Below are positions 45,058 through 56,030 of a stretch of DNA of 64,000 nt, in pieces. The stretch is from positions 42,251,172 to 42,315,171 of the forward strand of contig OW203763.1 of the NCBI GenBank assembly GCA_934045905.1. Direction: 5' to 3'. Origin of the DNA: Leuctra nigra (taxonomy: Eukaryota > Arthropoda > Insecta > Plecoptera > Leuctridae). A model generated the notes under the pieces. That model worked only from the letters and a program-made list of their open reading frames with translations, was not told where the DNA came from and ran no database searches. How positions within the stretch are numbered: the first letter of the stretch is position 1; every line of letters starts with the position of its first letter. The translations under genes were made by a program, and so were the position numbers.

Positions 45058-45802
45058 ATGAATTCTATTAATTCTATAGATGGGACTGATAAGGAGCAGC
45101 GTGATGACGATAAAGAGGAATGTAAAGATCAAGTGAAAATGGGGGAGCTAGAAGTGGCAGTAATGGGGATGAAAAATGGAAGATCGGCAGGGGTTGATGA
45201 AGTTACAGTTGAAATGATTAAAGCTGCAGGAAAATCAGGATTGGAATGGTTTTATCGGGTAGTTTGTGCGGCGTGGCATCAAAAAAGAGTACCTAAAGAT
45301 TGGACGCGAGGAGTAATTGTGCCTATTTTTAAGAAAGGAAATAGGAAACATTGCTCAAATTATCGGGGTATTACTTTAATGAGCCAATGTGCTAAGATAT
45401 ATGAAAGGATTTTGGAGAAACGGTTAAGATGGGATGTAGAAGAGAGTCTAAGAGAAGAGCAATATGGATTTAGGAAGGATAGATCGACAATCGATTTGAT
45501 TTTCGCAATGAGACATATCATGGAAAGAAGTTGGGAACAAGGAAAGGAATTGTGGATGGCATTCTTAGATTTGGAAAAAGCATACGACCATTTGCCTCGG
45601 TGTAAAGTGTGGGAAGGTTTAGAAAAGAGGAATGTGGAGCAGGGGTTGATAGAAAGAGTAAAGAGTTTGTATGTGGGATGTGAAAGTTGTGTTGAGAGTG
45701 GTTGTGGGAAGACAGAATGGTTCTCCATAAACTCAGGAGTAAGGCAGGGAAGTGTGCTGTCGCCACTACTGTTTACGGTAGTAATGGATGACATGATTCG
45801 GG
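45058..45802 (+). pseudogene. LINE reverse-transcriptase fragment (RTE-like), cut by the scaffold gap
   Basis: Open frame of about 245 codons running into the N gap: NGRSAGVDEVTVEMIKAAG, RGVIVPIFKKGNRKHCSNYR, EEQYGFRKDRSTIDLIFAMR, LDLEKAYDHLP, then GVRQGSVLSPLLF. This is the N-terminal and middle part of a non-LTR RT. The family matches the minus-strand copy at 37009-38550. The endonuclease domain and start are absent, and the YADD region falls in the gap. Confidence 0.75.
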
Positions 45803-46002
45803 NNNNNNNNNNNNNNNNNNNNNNNNNNNNNNNNNNNNNNNNNNNNNNNNNNNNNNNNNNNNNNNNNNNNNNNNNNNNNNNNNNNNNNNNNNNNNNNNNN
45901 NNNNNNNNNNNNNNNNNNNNNNNNNNNNNNNNNNNNNNNNNNNNNNNNNNNNNNNNNNNNNNNNNNNNNNNNNNNNNNNNNNNNNNNNNNNNNNNNNNNN
46001 NN
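45803..46002. other. Assembly gap (200 N)
   Basis: Exactly 200 N. The true length may differ, and sequence on the two sides need not be adjacent. Confidence 0.99.
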
Positions 46003-46655
46003 TGAGCGACTGAAAATCGCCCCGTGTGTTTGCAGCCTAAACCAACCAAGCTCCTACAGCATCCCAAATCACCCTTCAACGATTCTCTCGCCATGTAAAC
46101 ACAAGGTTTATTAAATTTTGCCCCGTTAGTGAATTATGGCATGTTAATAATTCAGGGAGCAGTTATACTTTATGTTCAATTAATTTTAATTGTAAGACAC
46201 TTGCAATAAAAAAAAAAACATTTTACTGTCGCCAATATTAGTAAAGCTAATTCTAGTTGATTGCTTCTCTTTTGACGGCTGTGCCAATAAAAATGTGAAG
46301 TTGTGATAAAAGTTGAAGTTGTGAAATGTATAAAAACACAAAATATGACCACGCCAAAGAAACAAAAGTAGACGCTCGCCCATTAATTAATTCATTCATC
46401 TAGTCGGGCGCTAGCTCGACGCTGCCAAGCACCGCTCAAATACAACGTGCGAGCTACTACCAGACTTATACTGCAAGCGCTTCGGGCCCGATTTCGGGGT
46501 GTCAGTACGCATGCAAGCATTTAGAAATGAAAGTTGAAAACCATGGTTATCGGGTATATTTAGCCACCTGACAACACCTAACCAAATATCAAAGTGCTGC
46601 GATCATCCCTTCGGGGTGAATTTTGGGCCTCAAACATGCAAGGATTGACTTTCAT

Positions 46656-46720
<65 letters not shown>

Positions 46721-47060
46721 GCACGGCCGGTTTGTGCCCATCTCCACAGGTTACACGGTTTGGTCTAGAGAGTTGAAATTTGGCAGAGACATAGAGTCAT
46801 ATTTATAGCAGTGCCCTTTGAAAGAAAATCTGAAAAATTTTGACCGGAAGTGAAGTTATTACAATTTTAAATTTTAAATATTTTAAAAGTCAAACGGGTC
46901 CATCGAGAGTTTTGAAATTTGGCAACAATAAAGACAATGTATTGCTAGACACTCCACTTCAAGAAAAATCAATAAATTTAAACCGGAAGTGGAAAAATTA
47001 TCAATATTTACGTTCCGCCTTTCTTCTTTGATACACTAAACAGCGGCTTTAATTTCCATC
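46003..47060. other. No gene seen; TTAG microsatellite at 46656-46720
   Basis: Non-coding DNA with a 65-bp run of (TTAG)n. At about 46845 and 46980 there are single GACCGGAAGTGAAGTTATTA- and ACCGGAAGTGGAAAAATTA-type motifs, distant relatives of the Helitron-like unit. The segment 46420-46650 is GC-richer but unrecognised. Confidence 0.5.
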
Positions 47061-47135
47061 GGGCTGATAGCTCAGTTAGGAAGGTAGCTGGCTTCGACTT
47101 CTGCATAACGCGTTCGATTCCCGATCCCGGAAAAC
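47061..47135 (+). ncRNA. tRNA-like repeat with A and B boxes
   Basis: GGGCTGATAGCTCAGTTAGG holds an A box and CGTTCGATTCCCG a B box at normal tRNA spacing, followed by a T run that could end Pol III transcription. The acceptor ends pair poorly, so it is a tRNA-derived repeat rather than a tRNA gene. Confidence 0.45.
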
Positions 47136-47199
47136 TTTTTTTCATATAGTATTTTTTAATTTGTATAAGTGATGATATAAATAAGGATATATATTCAAA

Positions 47200-47877
47200 T
47201 GAGAAGTCCAGGGATGCTGTGTAGATCATCAATAGACCGAAACATCGCAATCGCGGCACGCCAGTTGCCATCGTGAACACTGAAGATATCAGGGAAACAG
47301 AAAAACTCGCACGTCGTTTTACGTTCCGCTATTCTTCTTTGATACTATACAGACTGCTTTGGTTTCTGTGTGGCGAATTGGCTCGATCACATGAGGCATG
47401 CGACTTCGAACACGGCGTTGACGGGTTCGATCCCCGTACCAAACGTTTTATTTTTTATCTTTTTATTTACTTAAAAAATGTTTAACCTTCTTGTGTATAT
47501 ATTCAAAATGTTAGTCCGAATACATTCAACGATTACAATAGCTACTCTTTTTAATAGTATTCTCATTGGACTCTAAAAATGATTGTCAATGTACACGTTG
47601 TACGTAAAGTTGTGCAATAAAACAATTCGTGGTCATGCTAATCTACAGAATCTTGGTGGCTCAGTTACTAAACTATAAACCACACAAGAAAGGCTCCATT
47701 ACTGGGTGCATTAGGTTGTCACAGCTTTTAATTTACTAGAATTATTTAATTATGTAAAATTCAGTTAATTAAGTAAATAGTAAAATTCAGTGAAGGCTCC
47801 ATAACGAATATTCAGAGTATTAGGTGTTTACAACTTTTCATTTGTCACACTTATTTAATTATTTAACATAGAGTTAA
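47200..47877. repeat. Duplicated segment, copy 1
   Basis: Matches 49970-50625: shared GATGCTGTG, CGCGGCACGCC, GTTGCCATCGTGAACA, the tRNA-like piece, ATGATTGTCAATGTACACG and GCTCCATTACTGGGTGCAT. Each copy is interrupted by Helitron-like DNA, at slightly different sites. Confidence 0.8.
47366..47446 (+). ncRNA. tRNA-like repeat (copy in duplicated segment 1)
   Basis: GTGGCGAATTGGCTCGATC resembles a tRNA D arm and ACGGGTTCGATCCCCGT is a perfect T arm with B box; a T-rich stretch follows. It is paralogous to 50132-50210. Confidence 0.5.
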
Positions 47878-49699
47878 CCCCATAAAAAACACTCCGTGTA
47901 AAAATACCAGCCAAGTCTCTTCAACTTAAAAAAAATAATGAAATCTAAAAATTCTGCACTGAAAAGTAGTGATATCAAAAAATTAGCCAAGTCAAAACTT
48001 TATTTGAAAATCAAAAAATACTTGGCGCATCGTGTACATAAATAGCTTGGAAGTATAAGCCAATTATAAATTATACATGAAATATACATATACATAGTAT
48101 ACCTATAATGCCCTAAAAAAACGATGCGCCAAGTATTTTTTGATTTTCAAATAAAGTTTTGACTTGGCAAATTTTTTGATATCACTACTTTTCAGTGCAG
48201 AATTTTTAGATTTTATTATTTTTTTTAAGTTGAAGAGACTTGGCAGGTATTTTTACACGGAGTGTTTTTTATGGGGATATCACTACTTTTTTTAGTTTAT
48301 TCTTACAACTTACGTGTGACACATATCACATGAACAATTACTAAATCCTTTAAAAAAAATTACCCTTTACAATTTGGTTATTCTCATGAAAAAAACAAAG
48401 GTTTCATTCCAATCGGTCAACCCAGTTCCGAGATATGGCAACACGTCGGTTTTCAAAATGGCCGCTGAACTTTCTGCACTGCCACATAGAATTTATAACT
48501 ATAAATGATGTGTATCATTTTTAGCTTTCTGAATATGTATTTATTGTATAGGAGGGGATTATAATGATTTATAAATTTGAATGACGTCATTTCCGGCCTC
48601 ATAAATAGGAAAATTCTAGTTTGACTGTTCCTATTCCATAGAGATGTCCTTCCGAATCGTTTGGCACTAGTTTCATACCGATCTGTCAACCAGTTTTCGA
48701 GATATTACGTCGTTTCTTCCGATTTCAAAATGGCTGCTGAAATCACTGACCTCTTGAATTATAATTTAAACATGATTTCATTTTATTATAAGCAGTCTCA
48801 AATAGTATATTTATTGCATCAAAATGTAAATTTGTGCGATTTTTAAAATGTGTGACGTCATTTCCGGTTTCAGTATGGGAAACTGCAAATATTATTGATG
48901 ATAATACATAAAGTTGACCGTCTAAATTGTTTAGCGTTGGTTTCGTTTAAATCTATTAAGACGTTATTAAGATATGATGTCATTTCTGGTTTCAAAATGG
49001 CGGCTTCCGGTTGGTTTTATATCAAGTCAAATAATATCACAAAAGAACATACGTTACATAAATATCAAAATAATTGGATCAAATTTGTTGCCGAAATGCC
49101 AATCGATGAATTAAATTTCATGACGTCATTTCCGGTTTCGTGAACATAAATTTTAGTCTGTTGCTATTGATAATCCATAAAGATGACCGTCCGAATCGTT
49201 TGGCGCTATTTTTGTTCCAATCGGTCTAGCCGTTGTTGAGATATGACGTCACTTCCGGTTTCAAAATGGCGGCACAAAAAATTCATGGGGTGAAGGTTAA
49301 ATCAGACGCCAAAAGTGCACACGTGGTAAAAATGTGAGATCAATCGGTTCAGCCGTTTAGGCTGTAGCCTGTTTACCGGATTTTAGCTCCAGCCTACTAC
49401 TACTACTACTGAGATTATTACTGATTATTATTATGAAAACCGCCCTAAAACACTGTTTTCACGGCCCTCTAGCGTGCAAAGGGCGTAACCTATTGTTCCC
49501 AAATTTGGTATATGTTGTAGGGTGGGCCATAGCTCGAAATTAAGATATATCGCAACAATGTGAGATTTCCCAATTTTAAGATCCAGTAGGCCGAAAATGC
49601 CACTTTGATGCTTACAGTAAAAGTGGGTTTGCTCCAGCCTTTATATGAGAGTGTGCGCGCCGTACGACTTGGCTGGCGTGGAGCGACCGCTCCACTAGA
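47878..49699 (+). mobile_element. Helitron-like element, 1.8 kb
   Basis: Begins CCCCATAAAAAACACTCCGT (the first T of the usual TCCC start seems lost) and ends GACCGCTCCACTAGA before T. Fold-back arms are at about 47878-48020 and 48115-48275, then four or five CRE/ETS units (48585, 48855, 49120, 49245) and AAAATGGCGGC motifs. It is closely similar to 14853-16728 over its full length. The paralogous flank at 54275-54300 gives the empty site GAGTTAATTTGTCAATATTG. Confidence 0.87.
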
Positions 49700-49969
49700 T
49701 TTGTCAATATTGGTGGCTCAACAAGAAACAAGAACAACACGAAACAAGAAACCACACAAAAAGGCTCCATTACGTGCATCCATTACGTGCATTAGGTTCT
49801 AAAATTAATTTAATTATTTTAATTATGCTAATTTGTCAATCTTGATGGCTCAGTTACGAAACAATAAACCACACAAAAAGGCTCCATCACTAGGTATATT
49901 AGGTGCTCTTTGCTCCTAATACTCTAAGAGACTAATGCTCTGGTGCTCTGGTACATTTTTAATAAATGA

Positions 49970-50625
49970 GACTACCAATGGATGCTGTGAAGATCATCAA
50001 TAGACAGAAACATCGCCATCGCGGCACGCCGGTTGCCATCGTGAACAGTGGAGATATCAGGTAAACAGGAATTGCGCACGTCGTTTTACGCTCTACCTTT
50101 CTTCTTTGATATACTACACAGGTTTAATTTCAGTGTGGCGAATTGGCTCGGTCACATGAGGCAAGTGACTTCGATCACGGCGTTGCCGGGTTCGATCCCC
50201 GTAACAAATGTTTTATTTTTTTATGTTTTTCTTTACTTAAAAAATGTTTAACCTTCTTGTGTATATATTCAAAATGTTAATCCGAATACATTCAACGATT
50301 ACATAGCAACTCTTTTTAATATTATACTCATTGGACTCTAATAATGATTGTCAATGTACACGTTGTACGTAAAGTTGTGCAATAAAACAATTCGTGGTCA
50401 TGCTAATCAACAGAATCTTGGTGGCTCAGTTACTAAACTAGAAACCACACAAAAAAGGCTCCATTACTGGGTGCATAAGGTTGTCACAGCTTTTAATTTA
50501 TCCGAATTATTTAATTATGTAAAATTCAGGTAATTTAGTAAATAGTAAAATTCAGTAAAGGCTCCATTACTTATATTCAGTGTATTACGTGTTTACAACT
50601 TTTCATTTGTCACATTTATATATTA
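49970..50625. repeat. Duplicated segment, copy 2
   Basis: Counterpart of 47200-47877. Its continuation after the two inserted elements (54268-54400) matches 47866-47877 plus 49700-49800. Confidence 0.8.
50132..50210 (+). ncRNA. tRNA-like repeat (copy in duplicated segment 2)
   Basis: GTGGCGAATTGGCTCGGTC plus GCCGGGTTCGATCCCCGTAA, followed by a T-rich stretch. It differs from 47366-47446 at several bases. Confidence 0.5.
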
Positions 50626-51929
50626 TCCCATAAAAAACACTCCGTGTAAAAATACCAGCCAAGTCTCTTCAACTAAAAAAAAAATAGAAGAAATCTAAAA
50701 ATTCAGCACTGAAAAGTAGTGATATCAAAAAAAGGCCAAGTCAAAACTTTTAAAAATTACTTGGCGCATCGTGCATATAAATAGTATAGAAGTAGGTCGG
50801 TAATCAAATATACTCATCTATACATAAAATATATCTATAATCCCATAGAAAAACGATGCGCCAAGTAATTTTTAAAAGTTTTGACTTGGCCTTTTTTTGA
50901 TATCACTACTTTTCAGTGCTGAATTTTTAGATTTCTTCTATTTTTTTTTTAGTTGAAGAGACTTGGCTGGTATTTTTACACGGAGTGTTTTTTATGGGAT
51001 ATCATTCCTTTTTTCAGTTTATTCTTACAATTTGTAGCATATATTGTGGAACCAAAGACTATAATTCCTTTAAAAAAATACGCCTTTTTGATTTGGTTTC
51101 TAAGAAAAGTTGTGCTTGTTACTATGTATATGCTATAAATAATATGCTATAAAGTATAGCGGAAGTTTCGTTCCAATTGGTCCAGCCGTTCTCGAGTTAT
51201 GGCATCACATCCGGTTTTCAAAATGGCGGCTGACTTCACTGCCACCTAAAATTTGTGTCTTTAAATGCTATGTAACATTATAAGCCTTCTGAATATGTAG
51301 TTATTGTTATAAGAGATGATTTCATTCAAATTTGGCATTTTTATGACGTCATTTCCGGTTTCGGTAAAAGTACATTTCTATTTTGACTGTTGATATTTCA
51401 TTGAGAAGACCATCCGAATCGTTTGGCGCTAGTTTCGTCCCAATTGGTCCATCAGTTTTTAAGATATGACGTCACTTCCGGTTTCAAAATGGTGGCACAA
51501 AAAATTCGTAAGGACAAGGTATCATCAGACGCCAAAAGTGCATATATGGTAAAAATTTCAGATCGATCGGCTCAGCCGTTTAGGCTGTGGCGCTGTCAAC
51601 AGTGTTTCCTGATATCATCAGAATCATCATCTTCAGAATCAGAAAGTGGTGTAATTTTACATATTTCACGGCCCTCTAGCACGAAAATGACATACCCTAT
51701 TGTTCCCAAATTCGGTATATGGGGTGGGGTGGGCCATAGCTCGAAATTAAGATATTTTGCAAAAATGTGAGATTTTCCAATTTTAAGATCCAGTAGGCCG
51801 AAAATGCCATGTTGTTGCTTACAGTAAAAGTGGTTGGTCTGCTCCTCAGTTTATTAGGCATTTACGGTATGTTGAGTGAGTGTGAGTGTACGGTACGACT
51901 TGGCTGGGTGGAGCGACCGCTCCACTAGA
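50626..51929 (+). mobile_element. Helitron-like element, first of a head-to-tail pair
   Basis: Starts TCCCATAAAAAACACTCCGT and ends CCGCTCCACTAGA. Arms are at about 50626-50770 and 50850-51000. There are two or three CRE/ETS units (51340, 51465) and AAAATGGCGGC. The next element begins at the very next base. At 1304 bp it is the shortest complete copy here. Confidence 0.87.
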
Positions 51930-54267
51930 TCCCAGAAAAAACACTCCGTGTAAAAATACCAGCCAAGTCTCTTTAACTATAAAAAAAAATAGAAGAAATC
52001 TAAAAATTCAGCACTGAAAAGGAGTGATATCAAAAAAGGAGCCAAGTCAACGAATTTTCCAAATTTTAATCGTACCATTGAAATAAAAATATCAACCCCC
52101 GAGAAATACTTAAAAAAAGGACTTGGCGCATCGTTTTTTTAAAGACACTTTTCTATCCTAAAAGTATAGGAAGAACTCTACAAGTATATTTTCCTGAGTA
52201 TATCACATTCATTATCGACGAATCATACTACGTTTTAATATAACTAGTACTCTTACCTACTGGCAGTTTTGGTATTTTGTCAATATTCAGAGGAAATAAA
52301 CGGATAAACGAATAACGAATAAACGGAAGCGGCCTAGTCTATTCGTTATTGCCACTATTTCTAGGGTCATATTAATCAATCATACTTCTCAATATCGTGA
52401 CTGAGGGAAATAGCGAAAGCGCTCATTACAAGAAGGCCGTCAATGAGATTTGTATAAGTGACTAGTGCACTGAGCCATGCTGCTCAAATAATTACTGACT
52501 AGATTTTTATCTAAAGTAATACGTTATGTAATTTATGAATTTTTTTGGTATAAAATGTTAATTAATAGCAATTAATTACACGGCGAGAAGGTTCCAAGTA
52601 TAATGCTGTAGTAGGTATGTTGATGTACCCACAAAACTATAGGTACCTACCAATCACAAACACAACTGTTCTGTATTTATTGCTTGTAAGACAATGCTAT
52701 GTTTCTTTGCGTACTTATATTTAAATTTAAAATATTTTACAGAATGTTCAATATTTAATTTGAAAGTTTTGTCCCAATTTTTCTAGGCATTTCTGAACTA
52801 CGTAGTATGTGAGTGGCTTAAGCTTAAGAATAGAAAAATGTCTTTAAAAAAACGATGCGCCAAGTCCTTTTTTTAAGTATTTCTCGGGGGTTGATATTTT
52901 TATTTCAATGGTACGATTAAAATTTGGAAAATTCGTTGACTTGGCTCCTTTTTTGATATCACTCCTTTTCAGTGCTGAATTTTTAGATTTCTTCTATTTT
53001 TTTTTATAGTTAAAGAGACTTGGCTGGTATTTTTACACGGAGTGTTTTTTCTGGGATATCACTTCTTTTGTTAGTTTATACATACAGCTTGTAGCACATG
53101 TCCGAGCAGGGACTAATTTCTTTAAAAAAATACGCCTCAACCGATTTGGTTACTATGAAAAGTTGCGTTTGGTATAAGATGACAATGATTATCCAAGAAG
53201 AATAGCTTAAGTTTCGTTATAATCGATCCAGCCGTTTTCGATACATGACGTCACTTCCGGTTTTGAAATAGCGGCCGAATTCCGGTATAGGTTATAAGAA
53301 AACAATCTAGTTTTATCTAGTTGATACCTTCATGAACGACCATCTGAATTCCTAATCCCTATATTTCCGTAAAATCGGTCATGCCGTTTGTAATATATGA
53401 CGTCACTTCCGGTTTCATTTAGTGGTTCCTGCCGCCATTATCGGTACCATTAATTTATTTATTCATTTTTCACAATTGATTTTTCAAATAAATAGCAGAA
53501 TGAATACGCAGGAGCTAGTTCAGTTGCAATCGGTACAGGCGTTTTAGATATATGACGTCACTTCCGGTTTCAGGAATGGCGGCCGAGAACACTGCTACCT
53601 TGAATATATAAATTGTATTGTCTATGTTACAATGTAAGTTAATTATGTACGTATTTTAAGTATAATTTGTTGAAATAAGTTAAATATTGCGTATTTATGA
53701 CGTCACTTCCGGTTTAGAAAATAAGAAAATAATATTTTTTTATTGATACTTCATATAGATGACCATCTAAATCGAATGGCGCTAATTTCGTTCTAATCGG
53801 TCCAGACGTTTTTGAGTTATGACGTCACTTCCGGTTTAAAAATGGCGGCACAAAAAATCACAAGAGGCAAGGTATCATCAGACGCCAAAAGTGCATATGT
53901 GGTAAAAGTTTCAGGTCGATCGGTTTAGCCGTTTAGGCTGTGGCGGTGATAGCAACGTTTCCTGATATCTTCAGAATCAGAAAGTGGTGTAATTTCACTG
54001 TTTTCTCGGCCCTCTAGCTCGCAAACGGCATAACATATTGTTCCCTAATTTGGTATATGTAGTGGGGTGGGCCATAGCTCGAAATTAAGATATATCGCAA
54101 CAATGTGAGATTTTCCAATTTTAAGATCCAGTAGGCCGAAAATGCCATGTTGTTGCTTACAGTAAAAGTGGTTGGTCTGCTCCTCAGTTTATTAGTCATT
54201 TACGGTATGTTGAGTGAGTGTGAGTGTACGGTACGACTTGGCTGGGTGGAGCGACCACTCCACTAGA
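51930..54267 (+). mobile_element. Helitron-like element, second of a head-to-tail pair
   Basis: Starts TCCCAGAAAAAACACTCCGT directly after the CTAGA of the first element. The arms are about 51930-52150 and 52835-53060, with a ~690-bp spacer like that of 21696-24724. Units lie at 53245, 53400, 53555, 53700 and 53825. The 3' hairpin has one mismatch (GTGGAGCG/CACTCCAC). It belongs to the long-spacer subfamily, while its partner is the short type. Confidence 0.87.
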
Positions 54268-55769
54268 TTTAAAATAGAGTTAATTTGTCAATATTGGTGG
54301 CTCAACAAGAAACAAGAACAACACGAAACAAGAAACCACACAAAAAGGCTCCATTACGTGCATCCATTACGTGATCACAACTTTAAGTTTCTAAAATAAA
54401 TTTAATTATTTTAATTATGCAAATTTGTCGATCTTGATGGTTCAGATACGAAACAAGAAACCACACAAAATGGCACTATTACTAGGTTTATTAGGTGTTT
54501 ACAACTTAGTAAAAATTATTTCATTATTTCAGATGTTGTAATCTGTCAATCTTAGAAGCTCGGTTACAATAAACAAGAAACTACACTAAATGGTCCATGA
54601 TAATTAATGGAAATCTGTGGGTATGAGAGATTTAAATTTCATTTCATCATCCAACAATGCTTACGTTAAAAAGTTAGAATAATAAAACGCTTTTAAATTA
54701 TCATGATTTATTTCCAAACTGTGAGTCAAAGTCTCATCAAGTGACATTGTTTAATGGAAATAAATGAAACTGAAACTGATGTTCCTCCTAATCTGACACT
54801 AATAAAATAAACATTGGTTTTGATGCGAACGTTATATACGGAAGTGGTCTGGCTTGTTTACATCGGCAATACAATAATATTCTTCAAGTATCTAGGCAAT
54901 AGCACGAAGTAGTTTCCTGGTTTGAAAATATGAAAATATTATCTTCCACAGCAACATCACAAAACAATATAATAATTACTAAATAAGATCAGTAGACTAA
55001 TTAAAATGCAAGCTAGATAACTGTTTACAAGTACCTATAGAAGAAGACAACAATACTAAATGGACTTCGATCGTATTTGCCATGAACAAACAAATGTAAA
55101 CATTAAGTTGACCTGTCAGGGAGAGGCAGAGAGGTGGAGATGCCAGGTATAGGCCGGCCCATGCTATCCGTGTACATAGGCGAGTAAGGCGGGTAGCGTA
55201 AATTTCATCACCCGTCATACTCCTTCCCACCAGCACTATAAACACCAGGTAGCTCAGCTAGTTAATCTTAACTAAGTTCCTTTTAAGTTACATTGCCTTC
55301 CAAAAACCATCAGGATTTTATTTAAAATGTGTTGTAAACATCTGTAAGCCTGCACGCTTTAACAATTGAGTTTATACTTCGGAACTTTGACATAAAAAAG
55401 TGAACATGGGAGAATTTAAAAATGAGTAAACGTATTTTCAATCATCTTTCGTGTACCTTTCAGTTTACCAAGTGGCGACAAATACGCGTTTTACGAGATG
55501 AACGCACAAATTCCGGTCTACACCGGAACAATACACCTACAATTTACGTTATTCACATGACTCAAAGCTGTGAACTTTTAACAAATTATAATTTGATATA
55601 ACTCAAATTCAACCAAAAGAAATTGACCCTTTCGTTATACTAACTTCGGAACTATTGAAAGAAAAACAGAAAACTTTAGACAAGAAGTGACGTTGTTGGC
55701 GATAACTGTAATAAGGTAACACTTAATGATCAGTGAAAGCTGCTATAAACTTATACCCCATATGACATG
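54268..55769. other. No gene seen; start repeats 49700-49800
   Basis: The first ~130 bp continue the duplicated segment (GTGGCTCAACAAGAAACAAG). Related pieces with ACACAAAATGG recur at 54460 and 54580. The rest, up to 55769, shows only short ORFs without motifs. Confidence 0.45.
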
Positions 55770-55863
55770 TTGTACAAAAACAAAAACTTGTAAAAAAAAC
55801 TGCCAAGCACCTTCCCACTTAAAACAATTGAGATCTAAAAGAAGGGTCAAGCAATAATATATT

Positions 55864-55994
55864 TGTTATATAGTGACCTTGGTTGCTAGACAACCAAGTT
55901 GTTGTAACAAAAGATAACAGATTCAGTAAAGATTTAGCAACTGTAATGGGAAGTCCATCTTGGTGTTTTATTCTATTTAATGATAACTATTACA
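55864..55994 (+). repeat. 5' LTR (131 bp)
   Basis: TG...CA termini. It differs from the 3' LTR by a small indel (TAACAAAAGATAACAG versus TAACATATAACAG), so the insertion is young but not brand new. It contains a palindromic TGGTTGCTAGACAACCAAG. Confidence 0.93.
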
Positions 55995-56030
55995 TGGCGT
56001 CAGCAGTTAAAAAAATCTAATGAATGCTAG

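Noticed and set aside
46656..46720. (TTAG)n run as a telomeric repeat
   Set aside because: The insect telomere unit is TTAGG. This run is a pure four-base TTAG repeat without the fifth base, so it is an ordinary microsatellite.
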